Position numbers and translations under genes: made by a program
Shown here: positions 6,591-15,357 of the stretch, piece by piece
Layout of the letters: every line of letters starts with the position of its first letter
Numbering within the stretch: the stretch's first letter is position 1
Assembly: GCA_964574635.1 (NCBI GenBank)
Contig: CAZNOG010000022.1
Span: forward strand, 1 to 29,045
From: CAZNOG01 sp964574635
GTDB taxonomy: Bacteria > Bacteroidota > Bacteroidia > Flavobacteriales_D > Cryomorphaceae
Direction: 5' to 3'
Length of the DNA stretch: 29,045 nucleotides
The notes under the pieces: generated by a model
Database searches by the model: none
What the model was told of the DNA's origin: nothing
Seen by the model: only the letters and a program-made list of their open reading frames with translations

Positions 6591-6806
6591 TCACTTCTTT
6601 TTCAACAGGCGCACCTCCGCGGCTTCTTGGCCGCGCTTGCCTTTGGCGAGGCGGTAGCTCACGCGGTCGCCCTTTCGGATGAAATCGATCAATCCCGCCA
6701 CCGGCACGTAAATCTCTTCTCCGGTTTCCTCGTCGATCAGAAATCCGAAGAGCTTTTCGTCGATGTAAAACTTCACCTCCCCGATGCGTTCCTCCTTCCG
6801 ATCCAT
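6591..6806 (-). CDS. Small cold-shock-domain (OB-fold) protein
   Basis: A 71-residue protein. I-G-E-V-K-F-Y and K-L-F-G-F-L-I-D occupy the positions of the CSD beta-1 and RNP1 strands, and E-E-I-Y-V-P-V corresponds to RNP2, followed by K-G-D-R-V-S-Y-R and a basic tail L-L-K-K-K. Compared with CspA-type proteins, RNP1 lacks the first Gly of K-G-F-G-F and RNP2 lacks V-F-V-H, so nucleic-acid binding may be altered. ATG at 6806 is preferred: AAGGA lies nine bases upstream, whereas the alternative TTG at 6815 overlaps the stop of the preceding gene and has no spacing to that site. It starts 5 nt after the giant TPR gene and is presumably translated from the same mRNA. Confidence 0.82.
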   Translation of the reverse strand: MDRKEERIGEVKFYIDEKLFGFLIDEETGEEIYVPVAGLIDFIRKGDRVSYRLAKGKRGQEAAEVRLLKKK

Positions 6807-6811
6807 GTCGC

Positions 6812-9800
6812 TCAATCCTTGGATTTGTCGAATGCGAACAGCGTTTCCTGATCCCAGGTAAATCGGCTGATCGACTGCCCGTTCTTAAAGTAGTAGTTGC
6901 CGGCTTGGTCCACGACTTTTTTGTACTCGTCGCCCCGGTTTCCTTTCACCACCACTCGGGTGATGATGACCTTGTTGCCCATCGTCGAGCTTTCTTCCGT
7001 CACGCCTTGAGGGTAATCCCTTGCCAATTGTGAACGGTGGTATTCATCGGCCGATTTGGGGTGACCCGTTTTCAGGTTCCTCAGCTCCTCGAGGTTTTCT
7101 TTGCGTCTCTCCTCCGCCAAGGCCTTGTTTTCCTCCAAAGTGTTGTTGAACCGCTGCCTGTTTTCTATGGCTTGCGCAGATGCCGCCTCCACTTTATCGA
7201 GGTTCAGCTTCAAGCCCCGTGATTGCCATTTCTCGCGATTTTCTTGCATTTCCTCGCTGTACTTTTTGATCTCGACGCGGTTGTTTTTGTTCAGTTCGGA
7301 AATAAAATCTCGATGGTCTTCTCCACGGCGTCGTATTTCGGTCGCCTCCATCATCCTTCTGTCTTTGGCGCTTTCCCGGGCTTCCCTTCTCCGCTCCGCT
7401 TCTTCGCGGATGGCCTCGTTCACCGATTTCCGCTCCTCGTAGTTTTCGCGCTGCCACGACGTGATACGCGTCAGATGCGCCACATTGGCCGCACGCACTT
7501 CCTTCATTTGGTTTTGCCTCGCCGAGGTGCGTTCTTCCGCGCTGTTTTTCCTTTCGGCTTCCATGGCCACCACCGCGTCGTAACCGTCTTGGATTTGCAC
7601 GCGCTCCATTTCCGACCGCTTGGTGGCGTTTATTTCGATGGCCGCCTTGTATTTTTCCGAATTATCGATTTTGGCGTTTTGATTGGCTTGGGCTTCCGCT
7701 CTCATCAAGGCGGTTTGCTCACGCACGGATTCGAAAGAATCCAAATTGTTTTGCCTCATTTCCCGAGAGGACTCGGCGTACCGCCGCGCTTCTTCTTCCC
7801 GGGCGTTTTTCAATTTTTTGATTCGCTCGTGCCGCTCCTTTCTTTGGGCTTCCCGGGCTTCGCGCATGAATTGCTCCGCCTGGTCTTCCGAGTCGGCGTT
7901 TACCCGGTTGTACTCCACCCTATCCCTCTCGCGCTGGCGGTCGGAATTTTGTGGGTTGCCCTGTTTGGCACCGCTCTTCGAGTCGGCCGCTGCTACGGCG
8001 CTTTCTTTGATCAACAAGTCGATGCGCTCCAGTTGGCTTTTTGGATAAACCTCGTCCGGCAAAATGCCGATCGCCTCCAAGTAGGCCTCCCGCGCTTCCT
8101 CGTACTTTTGGGCGGTCATACTTCGGTCTCCGCGTCGGATGGCGTCGTCGTATGACGCACGCTCGGCCAAGGCGCTCTGCTTTTCGGCTTCCAGGCGCTG
8201 TTTTTCCAGCAGCAAATCGATGGCGATCACGCGGTCTTTCGGGTATTGCCGATCGGGCATGATTTCCGACGCATCGAGGTAGCCGAGCTTGGCCATTTCA
8301 TAGCTCTCTTCGTCGTACAGTTCGTCCGCTTCCCGGATCTTGGCTTCGTATCTTTCCAAGTCGGCTTGTCCCTCCATGAGATTCGCCAAAGCCGCGTTGG
8401 CCTCGTCGAGTTTTTGCCGGGCCGTGGCGTCATCGGGCATGAGGGCCAGGGCTTCGCCGTAGTCTTCCGCCGCCTCTTCGAATTTTCCCCTCGCCATGCT
8501 TCGATCGCCCGAGGTCATCAGCTTTTCGAAATCGCGTTGCAGTTTGCGTTGCGATTCCAGGTTCTCTTGCTCGGCGAGCTTTTGGAGTTCCGTCTGCGCC
8601 AACGCGATCCGATCGAGGGGATATTTTTCGCCGGCTTTGATTTCCAAGGCACCTTCGTAGGCGGAAATCGCTCTTTCCCAGTCACCTTCGTCGAAATATC
8701 CGTCGGCTTCGGCGAGGGCATCGGCGTATGCTTCATCCACCGCCAATTTTTCCTGCGTCGCCAGAAGGTCCTTTTCCGCTTGCGCCAGTTTATCGGCCAC
8801 ATCGCGGCGATCGGGCAAAATTCCCAACGCTTCCGTATATCGGTCTATGGCCGAGTCGAAATCTTTCCGCCCCGCGGCTTCGTCGCCTTGAGCCACCAAA
8901 GAGTTCACTCGTTCGGTTTTCTCCCTTTCCAATTTTTCGGATTCCTCGGCGGCGATTTCCGCCAGCTTTTGGTCCGCCAAAGCGATGCGATCCTTTGGAT
9001 ACCGCTCTTCGGGTTTGAGGTCTCCGGCTTTTTGGTAATCCGCTTTCGCGCGTTCGTACGCACCTTCGTCGAAGAGCCTGTCTGCCGATTGGATGGCGGC
9101 CAAGTACCGCTCTTCGGTATCCTGCTTGGCCTCCCACGCGGCCAAATCCGCCTGTGCCTTGGCCAATTTGTTCTGCACCTCGGTGGATTCCATGAGGTCG
9201 AGGGCGCGCGTGTATGCGTCGATGGCCTCGTTAAAAGCCGACTCTCCCAGGTGGCCGTCGCCTTTTTCAACCCATTGGTTAAACTCTTCTTCCAAGGCTA
9301 CCCGGGCCTTTTCCTCTTCGATTTTGGCGTGAATCAACGCGATTTGATCGGTGGGATATCGCTCATCGGGGAAGATTTTCCCGGCCGCTTCGTAATCGGC
9401 GATGGCCGCTTGCCAGTTTTCCGATCCAAACTTGGCGTCGGCCGATGAAATCAGCGCATCGTACGCTTCCCGGCTTTCCATGGCGGCCATTTGGGCCTCG
9501 TACTCCGCTTGCGCCTCTTGTTTGCCGCGGGTAGCCGCTTCGTCTCCGGGAACGGCAGCCAGTGCGGTATCGTAATGCCCGACGGCTTCGGAGTATTTCT
9601 CCGCTTGCATCGCCGCCACAGCCGATTGCATGGCGTTGTCGTAGGCTTGTTGCACCGCTTTGGCCTCAGCCATCTCCGCGAGAATCCGGTCTATATCGGC
9701 GATTTTGGAAGTGGGGTATTCCTCGGTCGGAAAAATCGATTTGGCCTCTTCGAATTTGGATTTTGCTTCCTCGTACCGCTCGGAGTCGAAGGATTCGTCG

Positions 9801-11299
9801 CCGGCGGCGATGGCCGCGTCGTAATTTTCCTGTTTCTCTTTGGTGGCGACCATCTCGGCGTACAGTCCACGGGCTTCTTCCAGCCGGGATTTCGCGGTCG
9901 CATCGTTGGGAAACAGTTCGGTCGCCCCTTCAAAATCTTCGATGGCTTCTTGGTAATCCGAGGCTTCCAATGCTTGGATTCCCGAGGCCATCAACGCGTC
10001 GAAGTCGGCTTGTTTCTTTTGCGCCTCGGCGAGTTCGTCGATCTTGGCTTGCGCGAGTTCCGCCCTCGTGATGGGATATTCCTCGTCGGGAATCATTTTA
10101 GAGGCTTCGAGGTATTTCGTTCGAGCCTGTTCAAAGTTCTCCTGATTGAAAAGTTGGTCCGCCTCGGCTACGAGGGCGTCGAAATCGGCCCGCATTTTTT
10201 CGGCCTGCCTCTGTGCGTCCAAAGCCTTTTGTGCGTTGCCGCGTTTGCTTTCCGCTTCTTGGTTTCCGGGCAGTACCGCCAAGGCTTCGTCGTATTTTCC
10301 GATCGCCCCTTCGTACTCTTTATCGGACGCCAACTTATCGGCTAGTGCCATCAAGTCGTTGAATTCCTCCTGCTTCGCTCTGTTGGCGGCTTGCTCTTCC
10401 AGTAGTCGATTTGCTTCGTCGATCTGCTCTTGGGGGTATTTCTCTCCCGGTTTCAATTCCAGGGCGGTTTGGTAGCTGGTCACGGCTTTGGCCAATTCTC
10501 CGCTCCGCATAAACCCGTCTCCCGCATCCAGGGCCGCGTTGTAATCCGCTTCGAGCTTCTGGGCTTCCTTCACGGCATTCCACTTTTCCTGGGCGTCTTG
10601 GAGTTTGGCCGCCACGTCCGATTCATCGGGGAAAATCTTGAGGGCCGCTTGGTAGTTCAATACGGCGTCCTCGAAATTGGATTTCGACATCGCGGAGTTC
10701 CCCTTACTGACGAAATCGTCGAATTGCGCTTGTTTCTTCGCCGCTTCCTTGGCCTCGTTCTCGGCGAGCTTTTCCAGTTCTTTTTGTTTCTTCTCGAGGG
10801 CGCGCATCACCGAATTGATTTCGTTTCGCACCGTAGAGGTATAGGCGAAATCCCACACCAAGTCGGCTTGGGCGGGGTCGTAAAACGCCATGCCGATGGG
10901 TTTGTCGAACACGCTGAGATCGGCGTTTTCCATGGCCGGGGTGATTTCGTACATGCTCATGTCGGTGGGCATGATGATGCCCGCGCCCAGCACTTCCGGC
11001 GGAATATTGCGGGAGTCGATGACGATGGACCGCGTGACGTAGCCTTCCTTGCTGAATTTGAATTCGTACCGGCTGCCTACGTCGAGGTAAAACTCGTATT
11101 TACCGTTGGCGCGGGTGGTGAAGGAGTTGTGCCGGTTGCCGTCTTTTAACACCACCACTTCCACTCCATCCACTTTCGATGAGGAGATCGCATCGGAAAC
11201 CACTCCGTGCACGTTCAAATCGTCTTGAGCGGCAAGCATAAACGGGGCAAGCCACAACAATACGAGTCCCGTCAAGAACCGCAGTTGTGGCAATTCCAT
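6812..11299 (-). CDS. Giant secreted TPR / coiled-coil protein
   Basis: About 1495 residues. A signal peptide (M-E-L-P-Q-L-R, then a hydrophobic run ending M-L-A-A-Q) is followed by a carboxypeptidase-regulatory-like beta domain (V-H-G-V-V-S-D ... Y-E-F-Y-L-D ... K-E-G-Y-V-T-R). After a linker come 15 TPR-like units (encoded from about 10740 to 8020). Units 1-14 alternate strictly: odd units end in a plain P-D-x4-A-x-K-L-x-x-A, even units have E/K-x-Y-P followed by an Ile-rich helix; unit 15 is again Y-P type. Next is a roughly 320-residue Arg/Glu-rich coiled coil (about 7985-7030), then a C-terminal module with D-Y-P-Q-G-V-T-E-E, V-I-I-T-R-V-V-V-K-G-N, Y-Y-F-K-N-G-Q and F-T-W-D-Q-E-T. Similar tails occur in uncharacterised Bacteroidota proteins. 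Likely a periplasmic scaffold. An in-frame ATG at 11329 (GCAGGTG just upstream) is an alternative start that would lengthen the signal-peptide n-region. Confidence 0.9.
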   Translation of the reverse strand: MELPQLRFLTGLVLLWLAPFMLAAQDDLNVHGVVSDAISSSKVDGVEVVVLKDGNRHNSFTTRANGKYEFYLDVGSRYEFKFSKEGYVTRSIVIDSRNIPPEVLGAGIIMPTDMSMYEITPAMENADLSVFDKPIGMAFYDPAQADLVWDFAYTSTVRNEINSVMRALEKKQKELEKLAENEAKEAAKKQAQFDDFVSKGNSAMSKSNFEDAVLNYQAALKIFPDESDVAAKLQDAQEKWNAVKEAQKLEADYNAALDAGDGFMRSGELAKAVTSYQTALELKPGEKYPQEQIDEANRLLEEQAANRAKQEEFNDLMALADKLASDKEYEGAIGKYDEALAVLPGNQEAESKRGNAQKALDAQRQAEKMRADFDALVAEADQLFNQENFEQARTKYLEASKMIPDEEYPITRAELAQAKIDELAEAQKKQADFDALMASGIQALEASDYQEAIEDFEGATELFPNDATAKSRLEEARGLYAEMVATKEKQENYDAAIAAGDESFDSERYEEAKSKFEEAKSIFPTEEYPTSKIADIDRILAEMAEAKAVQQAYDNAMQSAVAAMQAEKYSEAVGHYDTALAAVPGDEAATRGKQEAQAEYEAQMAAMESREAYDALISSADAKFGSENWQAAIADYEAAGKIFPDERYPTDQIALIHAKIEEEKARVALEEEFNQWVEKGDGHLGESAFNEAIDAYTRALDLMESTEVQNKLAKAQADLAAWEAKQDTEERYLAAIQSADRLFDEGAYERAKADYQKAGDLKPEERYPKDRIALADQKLAEIAAEESEKLEREKTERVNSLVAQGDEAAGRKDFDSAIDRYTEALGILPDRRDVADKLAQAEKDLLATQEKLAVDEAYADALAEADGYFDEGDWERAISAYEGALEIKAGEKYPLDRIALAQTELQKLAEQENLESQRKLQRDFEKLMTSGDRSMARGKFEEAAEDYGEALALMPDDATARQKLDEANAALANLMEGQADLERYEAKIREADELYDEESYEMAKLGYLDASEIMPDRQYPKDRVIAIDLLLEKQRLEAEKQSALAERASYDDAIRRGDRSMTAQKYEEAREAYLEAIGILPDEVYPKSQLERIDLLIKESAVAAADSKSGAKQGNPQNSDRQRERDRVEYNRVNADSEDQAEQFMREAREAQRKERHERIKKLKNAREEEARRYAESSREMRQNNLDSFESVREQTALMRAEAQANQNAKIDNSEKYKAAIEINATKRSEMERVQIQDGYDAVVAMEAERKNSAEERTSARQNQMKEVRAANVAHLTRITSWQRENYEERKSVNEAIREEAERRREARESAKDRRMMEATEIRRRGEDHRDFISELNKNNRVEIKKYSEEMQENREKWQSRGLKLNLDKVEAASAQAIENRQRFNNTLEENKALAEERRKENLEELRNLKTGHPKSADEYHRSQLARDYPQGVTEESSTMGNKVIITRVVVKGNRGDEYKKVVDQAGNYYFKNGQSISRFTWDQETLFAFDKSKD

Positions 11300-11378
11300 T
11301 GTAGAACATAGCCCGAGCCGATGTTTCATCACCTGCAAATATCCGCGAAAAAAGCTTTCCTTTAGCCTATGATTATTT

Positions 11379-12521
11379 ATGACGTTCAAACGCGAAATGA
11401 AGGGTTTTAGTTACTGGGAGCAAAAGTATTTCTGGCATTCTTGGAATTTCACCATCGTCGGTTCCGGGATCACAGGATTGATGTCGGCCATCTTTCTGAA
11501 GCGAAAATTCAAAGACGCAAATATATGCGTCTTGGAGAGAGGGATGCTTCCGACCGGTGCATCCACCAAAAACGCGGGTTTCGCCTGCTTCGGCAGCGTG
11601 TCGGAAATTTTGGACGATCTCACGCGAATGACCGAGAAGGAGGTGTTCGAATTGGTCGCCGCTCGGTACGAAGGGCTTGAAACTTTAAGGAACCTCCTGG
11701 GCGACGAGGGCATCGGATACCAACCTACGGGAGGCTACGAGTTGTTTCAACCCGATGCCCGGGAATTGTACAAGTACTCCCTCGGTAGTTTGTCGTACGT
11801 AAACGCCGAATTGGTGCAATCCATCGGGAAACAGGCTTTCCGGGACGCCACCTCGAAAATTGGGGATTTCGGGTTCAAAAACACGGACTACATGTTGGTG
11901 AACGATTTGGAAGGCGTCATAGATACCGGTCTGATGATGAAGAACCTCATCGCGTTGGCCAAAGAAGAAGGCGTGCATCTATTCAACGGCGCCGAAGTCT
12001 TGGAAATTCAAAGCGAACCGGATGCCTGCAGGGTGTTCTTGCCTCAAGGCGACTTCAAAACCGATTCGGTTGTGGTGGCGACGAACGGTTTCGCGCGCCG
12101 CCTCCTCCCCAAACTGGAAGTAGACCCCAATCGCGCTCAAGTCCTGCTGACTTCACCCATCGAAAATTTACCGTGGTCGGGTAGTTTTCACCACGACCGG
12201 GGCTACGATTATTTCCGCGACATCGACGGTCGCGTCCTGCTGGGCGGCGGTAGACAGCACCATCGGGAAGAAGAACAAACCGACGAATTCGGTTTGACGA
12301 AAAGTGTTCAGGATTACTTGGAAACTCTGTTGAGGGAGGTGATCCTTCCCAACCGTGAATTCACCATCGAAAAAAGGTGGAGCGGAATCATGGGTCTCGG
12401 CCCGACGAAAACGGTCATCCTCGAAGAAACCCAACCCAACGTGTTGTGTGCGGTTCGCCTCGGAGGCATGGGCATCGCACTTGGGGCGAGATTGGGTCGG
12501 GGCGTGGCCGACTTTTTTTGA
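11379..12521 (+). CDS. FAD-dependent oxidoreductase (DAO family)
   Basis: A 380-residue flavoprotein. The dinucleotide-binding motif is I-V-G-S-G-I-T-G at 26-33, followed by the acidic beta-2 end V-L-E-R-G, then the FAD-contacting S-T-K-N-A-G-F-A. The second half has V-V-V-A-T-N-G-F-A, G-R-V-L-L-G-G-G-R and the C-terminal R-W-S-G-I-M-G-L and L-G-G-M-G-I-A-L-G, all as in D-amino-acid oxidase/glycine oxidase-type enzymes, which oxidise a C-N bond in an amine or amino acid. The substrate is not predictable. ATG at 11379 is used; an ATG six codons later is possible. No signal peptide. Its TGA is immediately followed by the stop of the opposite gene, together forming TGATCA. Confidence 0.9.
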   Translation: MTFKREMKGFSYWEQKYFWHSWNFTIVGSGITGLMSAIFLKRKFKDANICVLERGMLPTGASTKNAGFACFGSVSEILDDLTRMTEKEVFELVAARYEGLETLRNLLGDEGIGYQPTGGYELFQPDARELYKYSLGSLSYVNAELVQSIGKQAFRDATSKIGDFGFKNTDYMLVNDLEGVIDTGLMMKNLIALAKEEGVHLFNGAEVLEIQSEPDACRVFLPQGDFKTDSVVVATNGFARRLLPKLEVDPNRAQVLLTSPIENLPWSGSFHHDRGYDYFRDIDGRVLLGGGRQHHREEEQTDEFGLTKSVQDYLETLLREVILPNREFTIEKRWSGIMGLGPTKTVILEETQPNVLCAVRLGGMGIALGARLGRGVADFF

Positions 12522-15191
12522 TCAGCGGATCATCGTGACGCTGCCCATCCCCTCTTTCCACTCACCCGAGTGGGATTGGGCTCTGTACTTGTACGTGTAT
12601 TCCTGACCGTGTGCGTAGCGGTCTTCTTGGGTGGGCACATTTCCCCTCCACCCTTCATCGGGATCCCGCGTTTCGAACACCATGTTCCCCCACCGGTCGA
12701 AAATCATCAAGTGAAAAGTCGCGATGTCCTCACCCACGACTTTGAATACGTCGTTCAAACCGTCGCCGTCGGGGGTGAAGGCGTTGGGGAAATACAGGGT
12801 CATGGGCGGGTCGAAAATCAGGGAAGTGGCGTCGAAACAACCGAAATCGTTGCTCACCTCCAGAAGAATCGGTCCGACAATGGCCGCCCTGTTGTCGATG
12901 CGTGGCTGAAAATCCGGTGAGGTGCTCCCGTCGGCAAAGGTCCACAACATATTGGGCGTGGCCGTCGACAAGTTCAGCAGCGGGTAATTCCTCCGCTCGT
13001 AATCGATTTCGAATTCCGCGTGCACCGGATGCACGTTCAAATTCGCGTCGGCGTGGGCGGAAAAATCGCACTGGTCGGTGACGATTACTTGCAGATTCGC
13101 GTCTTCACGGATGGTGAAAGGCGGGTTCACCGGCTGACCGTCCTTCTTCCAAACCACCGACACGGGCGGAGTGCCTCCGCCGATCTCGACCACCGGCGAC
13201 ACTTCATCTCCGGGACAAAAGTTTCGAGGTCCTGAAATTGCGGCGGACAAAGGCGAAGTGTCCACCCAAACCCGCATCGAATCCGATTGCGTCCTACCGC
13301 ATGCGTCCGACACGTTCAACACGACGGTTTGCGGGTACTTGGGATAGAACGACAACACGGAGGTGTGGGAAAGGATTTGGCCCCCTGAAATCCAAAGGAA
13401 ACTCAGGGTGCCTTCCCCACCGCTCACGTCGGGAAGGACGTTCAACAATTGGTTGCAATACCCCGTGGTGTCCTCGCCGATATTTACCGAAAGCGGGTTG
13501 TCTATGGGTTGGAGATCGATGAATTTGTCGAAGGATGGCTCGCACCGATCTGTGACAGTGAGGTGAAGAGGTTCGGAACCTGCGGGAATGCCGGTGTAGG
13601 GATTTGACACCGACACGACTTCCCCTTCCTGTTTCCAAACAAAAGAATGATCCCCGCCCCCACCGGAAACGAAAGCCTCGATTTGGATCGGGTTCACACA
13701 ACCCAATTGGATGGAGTCCAGCACTGCAACCTGGAATGGGGGGTAGGATTCAGGAATGAGATGGATATTGACGTTTTCGCGGTACACGCCGCACCTGTCG
13801 GTGATTTCCGCGCTCAGGGTCATTTCCTCTTCGGTGTGAATTTCGAAGGAGAAGCCTGTGGCCGCTTCATCGTTCCATTCGACCGTGTAGGGAGGGTAGC
13901 CGCCCGTGACGGTCAGTTCGATGGAAGAGGGGTCGTTGCAATCGACGACGACGGAGGGCGGATAGTCCACCTGCATGTTCGGGGCGTCGACGATACCCAA
14001 GTCGATGGAGGTAACGGAAGTATCGACCGAGCACACCCCCATCTGGAGGATTTCCAATTGAAAGTTCCTGTTTCCCTGCGTGATTTCGTCGTGGTGCACA
14101 TCGACTTCCAATTCGATTTCTTCTTGGTTTGGCAGAAACGTGAGGCTGGAAGGCAGGTCGGGAAGGATCTCTTCCGCATTGTCGAGATACTTCGTTCTCA
14201 GCTTGATGGTTTCCGCCGCCAAAGCCTCCGACCGAGAGATTTTCAACTTCAGGGAGCTGCACCCTTCCATCAGTCGGCCTTCGTCGTCGGGGCGAAGCAC
14301 TTCGGCCTCGGCCTCCAAGGGGGGAAGGGAAGAAAAGCTGTTGGCTTCGATCAGCACCGCCGAATCGTTCTTGTCGTCGACCACGTCGGCGATGGCCAAC
14401 TTGATTTGATACGTTTCCCCGCACACCACCGGAACCTCCACTTCGAAGGGCACGGTAAAACCGTCGAATTGCGTATTGAAAGGGTTAGAGAGATTTTCGT
14501 TGTTGACGAAGTACTGGCTGTGCTGCTCCCACTGAGGGTTGATTTGTTGGCACACCAAGGGCGAACCGAACTCTCCGGCCGTGCCCCGATTGATGCTGTT
14601 GATCGCAACGGGGACGTTGGTACCGGGAATGAGGGCGAGGTTTTTCGCGCCGTTTTCAAAGGGACCGCCTTGGGGTATTCCCGGCCCGGAAATGAAAAAC
14701 CCGAAAACGTCGTTGTACGCCGAGCAGGTGTACTCGTTGTATTCTTCACTGGCGAATACGTACCGAAAACGCAGCACGTCGCCCTTTGCCACGAATTGGA
14801 AAGAAAGGACTGCCACGTCGTGCACCGAGGCGGGTGAAGCGATGAATTCCAGATCGGGTTCTTCGCCGAGTGAAGTGCCGGCGGCCAAGGGAACGTGTGC
14901 CGATGGAAAATCGTTGGGACCGAGGGCGACGGACGCACCGCCGGTGGCGAGAATGATTCCGGATTCCAAGCCAAAAACGGCTGAACCCCCGCTGAAAGAC
15001 GCCATTTGAATACTGGCCGGGGCGTTTTCCGCTCCGTTGAACCTCACGTCGGAAACATCCACGCCTTCACCGAGCAACACATTGCTCACAAGCGATTGGG
15101 GGCTTTGTCCCCCGTGGATCATAAACTGAGCGGAAACAGCGGACCCTAAGAGAGTTCCTACCGCCGTGAGCAAAAATGCAATTCGGTTCAA
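12522..15191 (-). CDS. T9SS type B sorting-domain protein with choice-of-anchor L domain
   Basis: An 889-residue exported protein. A signal peptide ends A-V-S-A-Q (about residue 22). Residues about 30-290 match the choice-of-anchor L domain (G-L-E-S-G-I-I-L-A-T-G, F-R-Y-V-F-A-S-E-E-Y-N-E-Y, D-V-F-G-F-F-I-S-G-P-G and A-I-A-D-V-V-D-D-K-N-D-S-A-V-L-I-E). After a Calx-like linker there are four Ig/PKD-type repeats of roughly 75 residues, each with an early Cys and a closing T-D-R-C, S-D-A-C or T-D-Q-C, so one disulfide per repeat is likely. The last 90 residues are the gliding-motility-associated C-terminal domain (N-A-F-T-P-D-G-D-G-L-N-D, F-D-R-W-G-N-M-V-F, W-R-G-N), the signal for type IX secretion. 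Expected to be a large surface or secreted adhesin. The start is TTG at 15191; an in-frame TAA lies upstream and no ATG precedes the signal peptide. Confidence 0.94.
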   Translation of the reverse strand: MNRIAFLLTAVGTLLGSAVSAQFMIHGGQSPQSLVSNVLLGEGVDVSDVRFNGAENAPASIQMASFSGGSAVFGLESGIILATGGASVALGPNDFPSAHVPLAAGTSLGEEPDLEFIASPASVHDVAVLSFQFVAKGDVLRFRYVFASEEYNEYTCSAYNDVFGFFISGPGIPQGGPFENGAKNLALIPGTNVPVAINSINRGTAGEFGSPLVCQQINPQWEQHSQYFVNNENLSNPFNTQFDGFTVPFEVEVPVVCGETYQIKLAIADVVDDKNDSAVLIEANSFSSLPPLEAEAEVLRPDDEGRLMEGCSSLKLKISRSEALAAETIKLRTKYLDNAEEILPDLPSSLTFLPNQEEIELEVDVHHDEITQGNRNFQLEILQMGVCSVDTSVTSIDLGIVDAPNMQVDYPPSVVVDCNDPSSIELTVTGGYPPYTVEWNDEAATGFSFEIHTEEEMTLSAEITDRCGVYRENVNIHLIPESYPPFQVAVLDSIQLGCVNPIQIEAFVSGGGGDHSFVWKQEGEVVSVSNPYTGIPAGSEPLHLTVTDRCEPSFDKFIDLQPIDNPLSVNIGEDTTGYCNQLLNVLPDVSGGEGTLSFLWISGGQILSHTSVLSFYPKYPQTVVLNVSDACGRTQSDSMRVWVDTSPLSAAISGPRNFCPGDEVSPVVEIGGGTPPVSVVWKKDGQPVNPPFTIREDANLQVIVTDQCDFSAHADANLNVHPVHAEFEIDYERRNYPLLNLSTATPNMLWTFADGSTSPDFQPRIDNRAAIVGPILLEVSNDFGCFDATSLIFDPPMTLYFPNAFTPDGDGLNDVFKVVGEDIATFHLMIFDRWGNMVFETRDPDEGWRGNVPTQEDRYAHGQEYTYKYRAQSHSGEWKEGMGSVTMIR

Positions 15192-15219
15192 GAGGAATAT
15201 TTTCGATAGTATACCTCTT
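15190..15219. promoter_or_regulatory. Inverted repeat at the start of the type B T9SS gene
   Basis: AAGAGGAATA at 15190-15199 and TATACCTCTT at 15210-15219 are inverted with one mismatch and a 10-nt loop. The dyad abuts and includes the first bases of the TTG start codon at 15191, so it could act as an operator or as an RNA hairpin that masks translation initiation. Function is inferred only from position. Confidence 0.4.
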
Positions 15220-15357
15220 TAAGGTTGTGGATGTTGCACTCGGGGGGTGAATCTTTGAATTCATGGTCTTTCCGCCCTTCAAAGCTGGTTTGTTACATAC
15301 GCACCACCTGCACTCACACGCTTTATCCGCGTTTTGACTCAATTTATAATGGGCTCT

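Noticed and set aside
7223..10345. Long plus-strand open frames of several hundred codons opposite the giant TPR gene
   Set aside because: They mirror the repeated codon pattern of the minus-strand TPR units, are Phe/Gly/Arg-rich without domains, and break where the TPR composition changes.
11300..11389. Most upstream start of the giant TPR gene at 11389
   Set aside because: It would overlap the divergent FAD oxidoreductase start and place about 30 residues before the signal peptide; starts at 11329 or 11299 fit better.
13647..14837. 396-codon plus-strand open frame
   Set aside because: Antisense to the well-supported type B T9SS protein; its translation has no recognisable motif and is an effect of codon bias.
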